A DNA stretch of 64,000 bases, from the NCBI GenBank assembly GCA_907163375.1, contig CAJQUW010000892.1:36001-100000 (forward strand), given 5' to 3'. The notes under the pieces are model-generated. The model was not told the origin of the DNA, did not search any database, and worked only from the letters and a program-made list of their open reading frames with translations. The stretch is from Prostheceraeus crozeri. Its lineage: Eukaryota; Platyhelminthes; Polycladida; Euryleptidae. Below, in pieces: positions 23,701-37,859 of the stretch. Numbering within the stretch: position 1 is the stretch's first letter; each line of letters starts with the position of its first letter. A program made the translations under genes and the position numbers.

Positions 23701-26089
23701 ATTGCGTCTGTTCAAGGTTGTGGCGATTTGGAAAGCTGCTCAAAAAATATCTGTAATTCCACTTCGCTAAATTCTTGATGAGTTTTATCTCGATTAGTAG
23801 GAATTAATAGGAATATTATACTTACAGCATTATACACTCATAGAAGGCATATATAATATTTTAATCAATTTTTCCAAATTATGATAGAATTGTTGATTTA
23901 TCAAGTCCTGCTTCGGAGTAGTCACATTGAAGCGCACAAAATCCTAATCTGATTTTTGCAAATTTCCATTGAGTCAAATATATGCATCAACAATCCCGAA
24001 AGAAAGTATAAATCGTAAAGTGCATTCATTATTCTTGCTCTCTCACTCTTCACATAGTAATGATTATGATAGCGACGATTAACTCAAGAATTTACCTATC
24101 AAACGGATCTGTAACTACGACAGCAAGATAGGGATCCTTGACCATAGTTTCTAAACATGTTGGTCGTTTGAAGTTGATAACAAAATGCTTATACAGGTAC
24201 AGCAGGTTGTTTTATAACAGTTCACGGTTGTTTTTGCTCACACAAATCTCTAAGCCGTAGCAGCTTGTCCTAACATAACCTTACCAATATTAACTATGAG
24301 ATCTCTGAATGATGTTGGCCAATCACAGCGCTCTTCTCTGTGTCATTTGGCACCCCTCGCCCTCAATTACAGCCCTTATTGACACATAGATATCAGTAAA
24401 TAGTGCAATATTGAATCACGATGCAGTTAAATTTTCTACAATATTTGCGTCCTGATCGGATAAGCAGATATCCAGAATCACAATAAATGCTTGATGAAGA
24501 CTGAAACAGACAGACGCGTCTAATTGGACGTTGACTTTATCAATGAAACATAATTTCAAAGTCGTTGTTTGATAACAGATTTTATCAAAATGCAATTTTG
24601 ATATCATTTTTATTCGTCGCCACTTATGAGTTCCAGCTATTCATGGATTAAAAAGAATAGTTTTACTGAGCACTTTGTGTTGTTTACTCTTTGATGACCT
24701 CTGGTTGTGATCATTATATTGATGGTCTAACCATTGATATGACACGGCGCTTCAGATAGTAACCATTCAGCTGATGATATCATCTTTTTATAATACCTTG
24801 GCAAGCATAAGCTGAAATCTTCATAAACTGATGATTAATGATTGACTGTATGAGCATTCTTTTGTGTCAGAGCTTTGCCGGTGAGGAGTGGCATTTTATG
24901 ATTTACGCATCTCTCAACGAATTGAGTTGATTTGAATGGTTTTAATCAATAAAATCCATTAGCATAAACGCTAGTAGTAATGACTTTGAGTTAATCAACG
25001 TGAGAACAGGTACTGTATGCAGTGAGAAATCCAGCTTCTCACTGTCAGAGCAAACTTGTCCTTCCATCATCCTCCGTGCAAGATTACAAGACAGACACCT
25101 GGAGCCCTCAGGATTTGATCCGAACAGGAAACTTGAATTTGAATTATCTGTACGAGTGCGGAAATGAAAGAGAGAACAGTGAAATGCACTGTGAATGTCT
25201 GAATGTCAATCTACCAAACTGATCAATATTCCCATCCCAGAAAATTTGTTATCCTTGTCAACTTAAGTCTGCCTCAGAAAATAGCTTTCGTATCTTGAAC
25301 AAATGTGAAGTCTATGAGATTTACTCTTTCTTAGTTGTTGTTCTACATTTTATTTATTTTCTTGTGTTCTTCACCATTAAATGTTTATTTCAATTTAATT
25401 TAATCATTTCTGAAAATGTCTCAAAGAAGTCATTTCACGATTACTTTTTAAATCAGATGGTCACAAATTAATGGCTTATTTAAAATTGCGCTCAATTAAT
25501 CAATTAATTGCAACGATTGCCAGTCAGTATATTGCAAACTTCCTAAAGCTTGTCATTGATTGTGACAATTATTAGCATTGATCGCAATCTTTAATCTGCA
25601 GAAAAAAAGCATCGCTTGTATAATTTGCAGATAGGCGATCGGCTTACTTGGTTTCAACTGAAATTGTACGAGTTCACAGTACATTACATGTTTGAGTTCA
25701 CTCAATAGCTATAGTTTTGTCAATGCTGAATGAATTTATATAAGAAGTGTGTCAGTGTTGTCTCATGTCTTCGAGGTTATCTTTCAGTCTTAATTAAGAA
25801 GCAAGTAAATACTTAGGCTGAATAAGTCGTCAATAAATATTTCAATTAAATGTAATACTCTAAATTCAAAGCTGTTTTTCTATTTTCTCATTTTGTAACT
25901 ATGACTCTGTTACGTGATTGATTGTCAACGTCAACTTAAACTGCAAATCCATTTATTGGTCTAGAATTACTTGTTATAATGATGGTTTCTATTGTTCTTT
26001 TATAAATTTCAATAAAGCGCTTGGCTAGCTTTTGATAGGATTTAAGCAGATGGGTGCGCACATATGGTCTTTAAATCATGGTGGTTATA

Positions 26090-26311
26090 ATGCATCTCGG
26101 TTTTGAGGTTCTTCTTACACTGGGCGGAGCTGCACTTTCCTTTTGATGCTTCTCACCACTCTACGTGTCCAAACCATGTACGTTTAACTTTCCTGCACTT
26201 TTCTGAGATGTCTGCCGTCACTCTCTCCCTGATTTTGTCATCCGTGACATGGCCATTCCATGTGTGACCACATACCCACCTCCATATTTTCATGTCCAGC
26301 ATTTCCAACAT
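26090..26311 (-). mobile_element. LINE reverse-transcriptase C-terminal fragment
   Basis: The minus-strand frame 26311-26153 reads MLEMLDMKIWRWVCGHTWNG, later DDKIRERV, then EKCRKVKRTWFGHVEW and a stop. This matches the segment after the fingers/palm/thumb of many non-LTR retrotransposon proteins (consensus RMLRWMCGxTRxDxxxNxxIR...EK....RLRWFGHVxR). Just past the stop, another frame continues with Arg/Lys-rich residues (SIKRKVQLRP), as in the RxxxRGRPxxRW tail, implying a frameshift near 26150. No palm domain, poly-A tail or target duplication is seen. It is a 5'-truncated or eroded dead copy, possibly of the RTE or CR1/Jockey group. Confidence 0.75.
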
Positions 26312-28453
26312 AATAATATCAGATCTTTTTCGTCCAATAATATCTTTCGGAGGCTAATTTCGCAACGCAATCATATGCATTATTTCATTATATCTTTACA
26401 TAATGCATTATATACGTGTAAATACATGAGTTGAAGTTGACGTGCATACTCGTCATGATCAAACTTGATTCATTTAATGGCTATATTTCCCTACAGAAAC
26501 GGAAAAATGCATGAAATTAGAATTTAATCGCAATATTTTTCACTTTTGGATTTCAAAAGTCTGTAGGTAATGCATTAGTAATTGCAGCACCAATAATTAA
26601 TTGTAATCTTATAATCAGTTTTTGACAATCCATGTATGAAATAAAGTGTAGGATGCGCGGATGCCACTCAGCGATTTAGCAATACTTGCTCCCATTTGCA
26701 GATACATGTCTGCTATCGGAATAATACATATCGATTGATTTGAATGCAAAATGCACCGGTTGAAATCATCACACTTGCTCTTTTGATCCGGAAATGACTG
26801 CATTGAAGCTCGCAGGTGATAGATTGACACCTAGATAGCTTGGTTTATGAAAGACTAATTACCTTGTATGTGGATTACTGTTGAATAATGTCTGTGAACA
26901 TTGGAATGTCAGCGCGGATATCGTCAGTTACTGAAGCCAGTTCTGTTTTGACTTCGCCTGCTGTGTAATTGTACTTCTTACAATAGAAATCCGATTTCTT
27001 AGCGTTCTAAAGGGTCATTTTCTCGGTGGAAACGAACTGGCTGATCTCATGATTGTGAGATCAATATTCCGTTTGATTATCGATGACCGATTCTCTGTTC
27101 CCACGAACCAAATTTGGCCAACCAGGAAATGTGTATCGATATCTCCTTGCTTCAGGGCACACTTCGGCTTTACGCACCATTAAGTCTGACCAGTCACTCA
27201 CCGTGCTAAATCCCTCACCCGTTGGGTGTGTGTTGCTTTGAACTTAGTGGGTGTCTGACCTAGTATTCCTTACGGCATCCATTTGAAAGAGACGGGAATG
27301 GACTGCGGCCCCACATTAAACATTGAAGCGCTCTGCAAGCTGCAAATTTGGACTCTGTTTCTTTGAAGTGAACGAGATTTGACTACTTGTTTCTTTTCCG
27401 GCTTTGTCGGTCCGCCTGAATAGATGCATACCCGTCCAAGTACACATACAAATGACCGCTGAGTTTGTTTTACTGCGGGAACTTAATCCGATTGGACGAT
27501 TTGGATTTTGCCCTTTGTAGACACAGTAGCTGAAAAAGGAGGCTGGATATTCAATTGTCATTCCGTTATAGGTGAGAGGTTTTCGACGTTCAAGACTTTT
27601 TTATCCTCTTGAACGGCGGTGAATGATGTCTCCGTTAAAGAGATTTCTTCTTTTTATGCACAAGCCTATTTATGATGAATTATCTTCTTTAATAGCTGCG
27701 GTACAACAACAAGAAATATCGAAACTCATTGATGCTTAACTCAAATCATTGCTGAACAGAAGTTGATTAGAAAGAAAATTTGTGTGTTTCTGAAGAAATG
27801 TTATAAAGTTGACATTGAATAAGCAGATAAAAACATATCTGTAAATAGAGCCAATATTTTGGAAGGTCTAATTATATTCAGTCAATCATGTGTGATGTGT
27901 AAGCGTGAGTGATTTAACTGGACTCAAATTATTCAGTGGACAAAAATCATTTTAACCAATTTAAAATGATTACACCAAGAACTCAAAAGAAATGTTACAG
28001 CATACTTGTGCCTAAATTCCTCCTAGCTTCCGACAATTGGTTCTAGTTACAGTTATTGGAAAGTTGCCATCGTATGTACGTTGAGTTCTTTCTACTCGGC
28101 GCGAATATATTCATACGAGGAACAAACGTTTTGTTAATTTTCAAGACCTTTTTTTCACTTGCAAATTCCACAAAACCAAAGTGATGTGCATGCATGATGA
28201 ATGAGCCAGACAGAGTAAATCTGCAAAGAATCGATTATTTGCATTTTTTAACTCGAAGGGATTAACTGCACCTTCGCTGTTGTAAGCCTACTCGTACATA
28301 ATACTATTTCTAATTTCCTATTCTCGCTCGTCTCTCAAATGTACTACCCATTCCTGAGCACAAAAGCGTGTAATCATTCTTAAAGTTTCTTGAATATTAT
28401 TTTTTCCATTAAGGAAAATATCAGTGATCTTCGACGGTAAATTCTATTATACA

Positions 28454-28492
28454 CGACGTTTCGTCTTCGACTTGACCATGTGTTGGACGTCG
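28454..28492 (-). ncRNA. Hammerhead-ribozyme-like motif, stem I and CUGAUGA lost
   Basis: On the minus strand CGACGT then C, a 9-base gap (CAACACATG), a short stem GTC/GAC with an 8-base loop, then GAAA and CGTCG. The first and last parts pair as a perfect 6-bp helix III (CGACGT with ACGTCG) and the base after it is C, giving the GUC cleavage triplet of natural hammerheads. The CTGATGA strand and stem I are missing or eroded. Likely a fossil of a Penelope-like element; activity is not expected. Confidence 0.4.
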
Positions 28493-31237
28493 GATTTTTG
28501 TTGACTTAGTTCAACAAAATTTATTTCAATTTACTTGGTTCTTTCCAAATATCGTAAATGCGACTATAATATTTTATAGCCATGGAATATTCAACTTTCA
28601 TCCTCTGTCTACTGTTACTTGATATTATGTCATTTTGATGTTGCTGTACAATGTTTGTAGGTTTCAGGTCTCCAAATAGGACAATCTCCGACAGAAATAA
28701 TCAATTGCAATTTACAGATCATGCATATTTAACGTGTTTTTTTGATGTATCAAATTCATTACCATGATTTCAAAAAAAGTAGCACGCCAACAAAATTTTC
28801 TTTTCTACAAAAACTAGAAGCGTCTTCAAGTGTACATTTTGTTGTCCAACATCTTCAGATCAAAGAGTGATATTAAAGGCAAAACTATGCTGAATCGGAG
28901 AATCATTGTAAACAGAACATCCAAGACTATTTTTAACAGTCTGCGTGCAAAACAGTCTTCCAGTCGGCTTATCAGATATGATTTATAGAAGCATTTAATT
29001 CGCAAAGTATTTGTCTATTTTTGTGAATAGTTTATACTTGGTAATCCTATAATAGTGTGAGTGTATAATATCGCATGATGCCTTATAACAACAACCGCAA
29101 AATGCTTTACCGAAGTTGATGCAATTTAATCACCAACTTGAGGGACGCCCAATTAATCAAGAGTTCTATAAAGTTATCCTTTAGTTGCGATGAAATATCA
29201 AATTAGCAATTTATGGATCTCTCATATTGCGGGCACTTTTCGATCTTTTGTATTTGGTTTAAGCAGTGTGTCATTAGGAAGAAATATTGCTGACAGTGTA
29301 CCCCAAAAAGTTAATTACAAATCATTATATCGAATAACATTGTATCATTATTAGACCGAAGTTATTCATGACAAAAATGGCCTATACATGTAAAATATAT
29401 TAATGATTATGTAACTGCTGTGTTTGTGAGTGGCACTGAATAGAGCCAGAATTGATGACAGTTTCCAAGTCAGATTTGCATGATTGTTTCATAATTTTGA
29501 CCAAAGTAGAGAATTAGAACGAGAATATAGATCCCTAACTAGCTAAGGATTATCAAAGGATAATTCATTTAACGTCGAAGTTGTTGGCTTACTCATGTGT
29601 ATATAGCTTCATTTCCGGGCAACACTCTAACGAAGACTACTGAGGTGAGTTATCAAAATGGTTGCTATCGATGGCATTTATCAATGAATTCCTACAGATA
29701 ATAAATTATAAATAACATATTTGGTCCATAACTGGTATAAAGCAAAATATGAACTAATCTGTGAAAACAATCATTCAAGATTCAGTGGCTCTTATCAACT
29801 TTTCCAGATGACGATGCGATTTTTTCAGTTGATTAGATGGAAATTATTGCATGATATTTCGGCAACATTCTTGCACGTAATCGCTGAGGCCTTCGTAGGA
29901 ATGATGAGTTTGATTCCTTACTTTGAATATGTTCAATTCATTCATCATTATGTGCCTATTTTGATCACATGTATGTGACTGTTATGACAGGGCGCCACCG
30001 AAAATAAAGATCGGAAGAGGGCTCACACCCTATATCTGAAAAATTTTATTGGCAATCAGTTCAGGGAGACAATCGGAATACCGACAAAAACCGAAATAAT
30101 TACATTCATCTGATCAGGATTGATTAATCTTAATAATAACTTGTGTGATTTGAATTTTTGAAACAATGTAGCTCTGCGTGTTATTTTTGCGTTTCTGCAG
30201 GTGCACTCCTTGTTGCTTTGCCGCACCGTACATACCGATTGAAGAACAGTGAGTTGAAGCACACATCAGAGAATGGCGTGCAGTTAGAAATATTTCACTG
30301 AAAATATTAAATTTTCACCTATCTATGCTTATGGATGACATACTTAGTATGTACGGGATATTGGTGAAGAAGATCAGTTGCAAAATATCGACTGTTTTCA
30401 TGCTTGAAGTAATTCAGACCGCAAGATTGCAAATATAATTCACTGAAACATGTAAGTATCTCAAACAAAAACGATTCGTTTCAATTCACATAAAATCGAC
30501 TTTTTCAAGAGATTCTTGTGACAGACTACCAAAACGTTTGCTGATCTGGGTCGGGTTTCAGATGCGCTTGCGCGTCTATTTCTAGGGCAGCTCGTCCGGT
30601 TGGCATTGTCTTGACTTATGACCTCACTATTAGTTCCCATGCAAATAAAATTTGTTTTCCTTCTGCGCCTATGCTTGTATAATTGCACGCAAGAGATAAT
30701 TCATGTCAGCTCCAATTGCATCGCTATGTCATTTAGAGCATTCTAAACTGTATCTACCGATAGTAAATTAAGCACTCTGCCTAAGGTTAATGAGTATTGA
30801 ATCAAAATCTAAGTGATTTCTGCAAATGAATTGACGGACACTTAGGTGTTCAGTTGTCGAAATCTGCGAGCCCGGCTATTGAAGCTCATTCAATCATTAA
30901 TTAATGATTCGATCATGTGTGCGTAGGTTGTGTAAGAGTACTTTGCAATTGTATTATGCGCGCGACTGTCTGCCTTTGCATAGGCTATTGTTAAAGAGTG
31001 CGGCCCTATGATCATCTCTGCGCCTATTGTTACTGTCATAAGAAGAAGTGTTAATGTGGAAAGGTTCAGTTAGTGTGTGCAGTTGATCTCTAGCGTCTAA
31101 CGATCAGCGATCAGTCGGCGGGAAGAAGGATTTTCATGATCTTGTCGACTTATTGCATTGTGTAATGTTAGCCTCGAGCTTCAACCATTCTCGTCTCTGA
31201 TTGGTTTATGTCTCTCCATCTTTTCGTCCATTCACAG

Positions 31238-31618
31238 GTCTTAATCGGCGCGTCGTTTACTCCTTCGCCAAGCAAGAAAATCTTTGCTTCTCTGTCGATT
31301 CTAAGACCGGAATCATCACTGTCAGCAGACCTCTTGATCGTGAGCGCATTCCAGTTCATGAGCTTTTGATCGTGGCCACCGATCGTGGCACGCCGCCTCG
31401 AAGTAGCACAATGCCTGTCAGTGTTCGTCTTCTCGACATCAATGATTCTCCGCCAGAATTCACTCATCACTCCTACGATGTTCGAGTCAAGGAAAGCGCT
31501 CCAGTGAATGACCAGCTGATTCAAGTGACGGCCACCAGTGATGACATCGGTCAGAACTCAGTCATTCATTATAAGCTGCGGGACAATTACAAGCTCTTCG
31601 ACATCGATCGCAATTCTG
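31238..31618 (+). CDS. Cadherin gene, exon 4 of window (rest of D, most of E)
   Basis: The acceptor TTCACAG ends at 31237 and the donor GTGAGT starts at 31619; 381 bp, phase 1 to phase 1. The split Gly codon at the 5' junction gives DADAG-LNRRVVYSF, a textbook cadherin sequence, which confirms the join. The exon completes one repeat (PLDRERIPVHE, ATDRGTPP, DINDSPP) and carries two thirds of the next (VKESAP, a SDDIG variant of the DxD motif, FDIDRNSG). The phase 1 exon could in principle be skipped together with another without shifting frame; its boundaries do not coincide with a domain boundary. Confidence 0.92.
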
Positions 31619-33546
31619 GTGAGTTTTTGATCTGAAATCAGACCACGAACCAAACAGGTCATAAGGAGATACTTCCAAGCGTCCTGTGTGTCGATTTTAG
31701 GCATTAAAATATTCCTCAATCAGTCTTAAGTGTTTAAGGCGACACTGAACGCATCTTGTCGTCCTGAACACTTCGTAAAATATCTCTTTCTCAATATTCT
31801 GGGAAGATATCACTTTCTGCTGAATTTGAAATTAAAAGAGAATTGCACTTGACTGTATAGTGAATTAATTCCGCATGGCATCCTGCCCCGGCTTCGCGGT
31901 AGGAGCCATCAAAGATTAAATGCACTGCAATCTATTGCTTGCTGTTATCAAAATATTGCAATTAACTGACTGATTTCCATTGTAATGCCATCACCACTCA
32001 CTATGGCATGAAAATCATCCCACCTACAGTAATTTAGTGAGATACTAAGCTTACGAAGGTTTTGATGCAAAACACTGCTCATTTCTCGGGGTTTTTTAGC
32101 CAAAAAAGGTACAAAAATAAATTCATTGCAACTAATTGATTGCTTGCCCAGAACTCATTGCAATTAATTTTTGATGACCCCTGCTTATCGGTCCGTTGCC
32201 TGGACGCGCTTATCATGCAATGGGGACCGGTTCCTCAGCATCGCTGTTTATTTATCTCTTGTAGGTCTTTGTTAATGATCCCTTTTAGATTCCAGACAGT
32301 ATGCTATTTACAAGTTGCTGGATGCCCTCCAAGGCAATTGTCGACGAGTGAGCGACAAATAAATGAGAATGGTTATCTTCCCTCTGGTAGCGGCTTTCGT
32401 GTTTTCTGTTGACTATTATTATTGTACACATATTTCTGGTCAAACCATTGTAATGAGGAGTTTTCTAAGAACCGGAGATCGATTGATTGTAAAATGGTTG
32501 TCAAAGTCGAAAGGCTTCGATTCATAATCTTATCAAGACCGCTCTCATGTACTCTCTATTAACGTTCTGGGATTATATTCTTTGGTATTGCAATCGTAAA
32601 TTTGCAATTCATGATTGCCCATAAGAAGTTTATAGAGTAGAGCTGGATTAGTTTTTAAGTGAATATTCCCAAGTGCTGGTTTCAAAAGGCTTGTACTGCT
32701 TCAGAGACATTCCTAGTCAGCTTTCTTTTCCTGACGAAGATCCTATCGGTACGATGAACTTCCTGCCGCCTCCTTGGCGGAGCATGACTTGTGTATCAAT
32801 TTCTCAAGGATGAGAAAATAATCAGCATTAATTGATGTGGTTTTGTAATATCCCGGTTGAAATTGAAAATTTCTGATAGGTTTTAAGGTCAAATTTATAC
32901 CGGTTAATGATTTTTAAACATAGTTGATTAACTTGATTCTTGACACTTTCAATTTATGAATTAAGTACATGTATGTATGTATTTGGAACTAAAGTAGCTA
33001 GAAGTTGATTTTTATAATAACTTTCATTGTAATGGAATAAATAATTATATTCCTTGCACTCAACCAGTTTCAAGTTGTCGAAGATTTATCCAGCTTATTT
33101 CCCATGTGCCAGTGACCAAATGCATCAGTGATAATAGCTAGATTTTCCTATCATTAGAGACGCTGTTCAAAGAAAAGGAATATCTCCATATTAATCCGTT
33201 GCGTAATCAGATTGAATGACTACAGATTTGTCAGGATTTTGAGCATTCACTAAGCTCTGGAATTCATCATCTTCTAAGTCGAGCACCAACGAGTTCACGA
33301 TTACATATTTTTATGATCAACTTCGTCATACATTCCATCATTGTTCTTGACATCAGTCACCTTGTCAAGATAGCGAAACCTCAATTCAATTGTTATCATT
33401 GTAGAGACATAGGCATTCACATTTTAAATCTACATTCTTCAATTCCCTTACCGAATAAATACCTGGATCATTATTTCATGAATTCGCTTTTCCGTTTTTC
33501 ATTCAGTTTGTGCAGCATTTTGCTTTATTACAACAATTAAGTAAGC

Positions 33547-33675
33547 AACTGCCTCAGGTTTTATCAATTCATTATGTCCCAGTGCTTCGGCTGCCGGAAA
33601 GACTGTTTCCCCTGAAGCTGCCTGTGTGAGGAGAAGTCTTAGGACATAAAAAATTGATGAATATCTGTGGCAGTG
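33547..33675. repeat. Small imperfect foldback repeat
   Basis: The left arm (33547-33588) and right arm (33632-33675) are complementary with scattered mismatches: both contain ACTGCC, a TATCAATT/CATCAATT block and TTATGTCC, in inverted orientation. The total is about 130 bp. It is probably a MITE or hairpin relic; no target duplication is seen. Confidence 0.5.
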
Positions 33676-36600
33676 CTCAGTTCAATAATTCATGAATCTA
33701 AGCTTTACTTTTTCATTGTAGTTTCAAATATCCATTAAAAATCATTGTTAAGACATCAATCTCTGGGGTTTGCACTCATGCCGTGTCCACATCAAAATTC
33801 GGGTGTATCATTTGGACAAGATCTTTGCGTGATATCTATGATGATTATCATGCCTACGATTGCACATTTCCTCAAATGAGCCCATGTGTTTTTTACTTTT
33901 TTGCAAAGAGCAGGTTAAATGGAAGATCGCGCATTTCAGAACCTTTTATTTGCCAATATTTTTTATTTACTCAACATTTCATAATTGTCCATACTATTAA
34001 TTCATTATTCGTGTACAATAGCTTTGAAATTCGCGGTTGGTATTGAATATAGCTGCTCTACCCTGCGAGTTGCAACGACTAAGAAGAAAATTATATAGAT
34101 AGAGATATACAAGTCACATTAGAAAATAATACAGGATCCCAAATATTGATAACAACTTACAGGTACAAAAATTAAGAAAAATAATCATCACAGGCCTATT
34201 AAATTATATAACATTCATTATTAGTATCATTATTGTGCAGAAAATTCGGGATGATTTCTTTGATAGCAGAACGATATGTCGCGTGATAGCTATTACACAT
34301 GCAATTCATTTAGGTGCAAGCTGGAATAGATGTCTGTGCCAAAAAAGTGGCCTATCTGATAAAATTAGAATTTTTGCAGGTGAATTTCAGAAAATGTGTG
34401 TGTTTAATGAATATGACAATCGATGTTGTCATAATGTATAACAACATGCAATGTGTGCGTTCTTCTGAAGAGCGGGCAGTATTCGAGTGCTAATTCTATT
34501 CGATAAAATACGGCATTTATACAAGACATACTTCATATCCCATATAGTATTTCATACATTGCCTGTGTATTGAAATTCGTCAATTTAGTTCCTTGACCTC
34601 AATATTGATGCTGCGAGCGCAAAGAGGATATGCCGCGTACAGATCTAATATTGCAAATAACGGCTTGTTAACAAAAGACTAACTATGTGACGAGATATCA
34701 AGAATAATGATTTTAGTCTCGTCGTAGCAAATTGGCTATTATCTGAAGAATCTTCAAGGAGAGTCAGATTTATCGGAAATTACAAAATTTCATTACTTAG
34801 TTTGTTACAAATATTTGCATTTTGTTTCACGATAAAGAAATTGTCTTTGTTTCTGAGAAAATTCAATCAAGACTGCGCTAGTCGTCAAGGAATTGACAAG
34901 AATCACTTATTTCATAGAAATGGATTAATCATACTCCTTCAACAGGCTTTGTTTTGAAGAGAGGATCTGTTATTTTTCTGAATGAGAATTCGCGGTGAAT
35001 AAGTGCTGTTTAAAAATTCATTAATGTATTCATCAAAGATATCCATCAGTAAGCACTCGTCGCTCTATTTCCTCAACTTAATGTCCCAGGCTTCTTATTG
35101 TCAGTCTTAGATTTTGATCTCGACTGATGAAGGCCGTACAAGAAGCGGCGACGTTTTCTTGGAGAATGTAACACTAGTTGCAATAGAAACCTCTCATCTT
35201 CCTAACACAATGATAATCGGCGGTCGCTCTTCGCTCACTCAGCTTTTGGCTATGAGTCTCTATGGACAGTGCGAAAGAGCCTCTTTGTTATTATGAAGAC
35301 TTTGAAAGACAGTAGAATCGTGAAACTGTCCTAGGAAAACCATTTCCGCGTGCTGGGACTGAAATTTAGCTACTTGTCTTCTCCAGCGCGATCTACTCAC
35401 AGCGCGCTAGTAAATTCTTGTTAAGTTACATTAATGCGTTTGGTGTGACGTTTTTTTGGCATGTTTGAGATCGGCATCCTCTCTTTCTTTAATATTTCCT
35501 CTCCTAGAATAATTGCGAACCGATTTTATGCTTCACTTGCTCAAATGCTCACAATCTTTTTATTTGTACATTATAATGTATAATGCATTCTCTTCTGTTT
35601 CTGTGTTGATATGCCCTCGTCTTAAGCAAACTAACATGATAGAAGTCAAGCTTCTGCCTACGTGCAACTCGAAATCCTATTGTCACGCAGGAATATTGCA
35701 GATGGAAAGAAAAATGATTCGTCAAAGCCAGACCGAAGCTAGTGATTATAGAATTGAGGATACGATAACACAAGCGTGACTGTAGAAAGCTCAAACCTGC
35801 GTTGATCTTTTTACGAAAATTTGATGTCATTTACATCGACAACGAATCGCTTCTCCTTGACCGCACTTTCACTTCTGTCTTCAAATTTGAAAGTTTGCAC
35901 TCGCTGCTCTTACTCTTTTGTTGAAGGCTTTACCAGGTGAAATATTATTTCTTGTCACCACAGCGGGATATAGATTTATATCCACACTCTTGACAATAGA
36001 AAAGTATGTCAGGATCTCACCTGTCAATCAGAACCCTTATTTAAATCTTCGAGATTAATGAGACAAATCGCTGTCGTCTTATCACAGGACCATAGTCATT
36101 CGATGTCGTCTGAGCCCTGATTACATTGAATTCGGAGACTGGCCGGAAGGAAAGAACACCATTCAAACGACATCGACAAACTTAATGAGATTTGCCATGA
36201 CTTTTGCATTTGATGTTCATGAATGCAAAAGAATTAAAGCTTTTGTAGTAGATGCTTGATCGAATTTCCGTCTATACTTCGTTTTTATTTTTTTCGTTAA
36301 CTGGAGAAATGATCAAAAGAACAGCTATTCACTTAGTGACTTCCGTATATTTCAAAGAGATATCATAACATCAAATTTGTAGTTATCTTTGTGTCATTGA
36401 TATGTCATAATCTGTGATCGATTTTTTTTTATTGTTGGGCTTTGCATGTTCATGTAGATCTCGATGTCTAGGACACTAAGGTGATTGAAATGAGGATTGC
36501 ATAGAAATATACAATGTTTATTAAAATCTATACTGTCAACATTCACAAGACTTGTACACGTGTTTTGCATTTTGCTATTTTCACAGTTTGACATTATTCT

Positions 36601-37859
36601 CTGTAAAATGTTGAATAGTCTAATAGATCATATCTCTCGTATATTTTAGTGAAAAATCAATAAATCTGTCACTAATAATGGCTTAGCAAAACAGAGCCAC
36701 TATCAGTAACAGAAATCAAGTGCAAAAAGCTCAAGGAGAAGTACCTCTCATTTCACTCTTCTCAATATTTTACATTTGTCTTAAATATATGATTGTAATA
36801 AATTGGAGTGTATTGATGCATTGAGTAGAATATTTATGCGTGGAGATTTGCTGGAGTATGGCATCTAAATCATGTAATACACCAAAACATTGCAGTTTAG
36901 AACATACCAATTAGATCATCGTCATGCGAATGGTATAATCAAAACTGGATATTACTATCCATCGATTGAGAGAGCAAATGTTTTCAAGGAATGGGATCAT
37001 GACCTGAAAGCAATCAAGTTGTGCCACATGTTCTCGCAGTATCGAGGTCAATGTTGAAAGTCAGCCTTGTTTAATGGCGTCATTAAACATCCTTTCTAGG
37101 TCTTAAGCCAATAGCTAATGCAGAAAGTCTACTCAGAAAAAGCGAGATTCCTTGTCAGAAACTTTTTTAGACCTGTTGGGAGTGAATTGCACTGTCATTT
37201 GTTGAGCTTGGCTAACGCTTCGTCATCAAAGTCACACTTGTTCTCCATTGAGGTTGTAAAAGATTGTACAGTACAAAAGCTAAATGCTTTGCAGCATGCA
37301 GTGAACATAAATCAATAAAATCAATTATGGAGCGTTATGGCAACGTCTCAAGCATGCATAAAGATGAAAAATCAGTTCGATGATTATTGAAGTAATGATC
37401 TTTCTTACACAAATAGCAAAAAAATAATTAATTCATTTACGCTTGAATCGTTCGCATAGTTTCAAAATCGATGATCTTTATTTGTGCCATTGCATGCTGC
37501 AAAATATTTAACTCTTGTTATGTTTATCAGTTGGTGCAATGATCACTATATAGAAAAATCACTTTGTGATGACAAAGATAATTTACTGCAAAAAATTCTT
37601 ACAAAACTGAAGAGACCGCTTCCACACAAAATAAAGTGTTCTAGATCATGCAAGTATCGGCACAATATCATCGCCTCACTGACATGGAATTATACTTTCG
37701 TACATTTTCTGACTCTCCCTGAGAAAGGTACTTCTATTAACCTACAACTTGTTAGATACTACTTTTATAAGTTTGTCAGATTTCACTCATGAATTTCCTC
37801 CACAATCCACTTTTCACGGTCACCATGTAAGCTGGTAAAAGGCGAAACTTCCTGACTGA

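Larger units (their letters stand above)
20457..31237 (+). other. Cadherin intron, 10781 bp
   Basis: GT-AG intron, phase 1. It carries the tandem tRNA-like array (20521-20730), a LINE fragment (about 26090-26311) and a hammerhead-like motif (28454-28492 minus). A somewhat less AT-rich stretch at about 27100-27310 may be a repeat I cannot classify. Elsewhere I see AT-rich sequence with only short, unconvincing frames. Confidence 0.8.
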
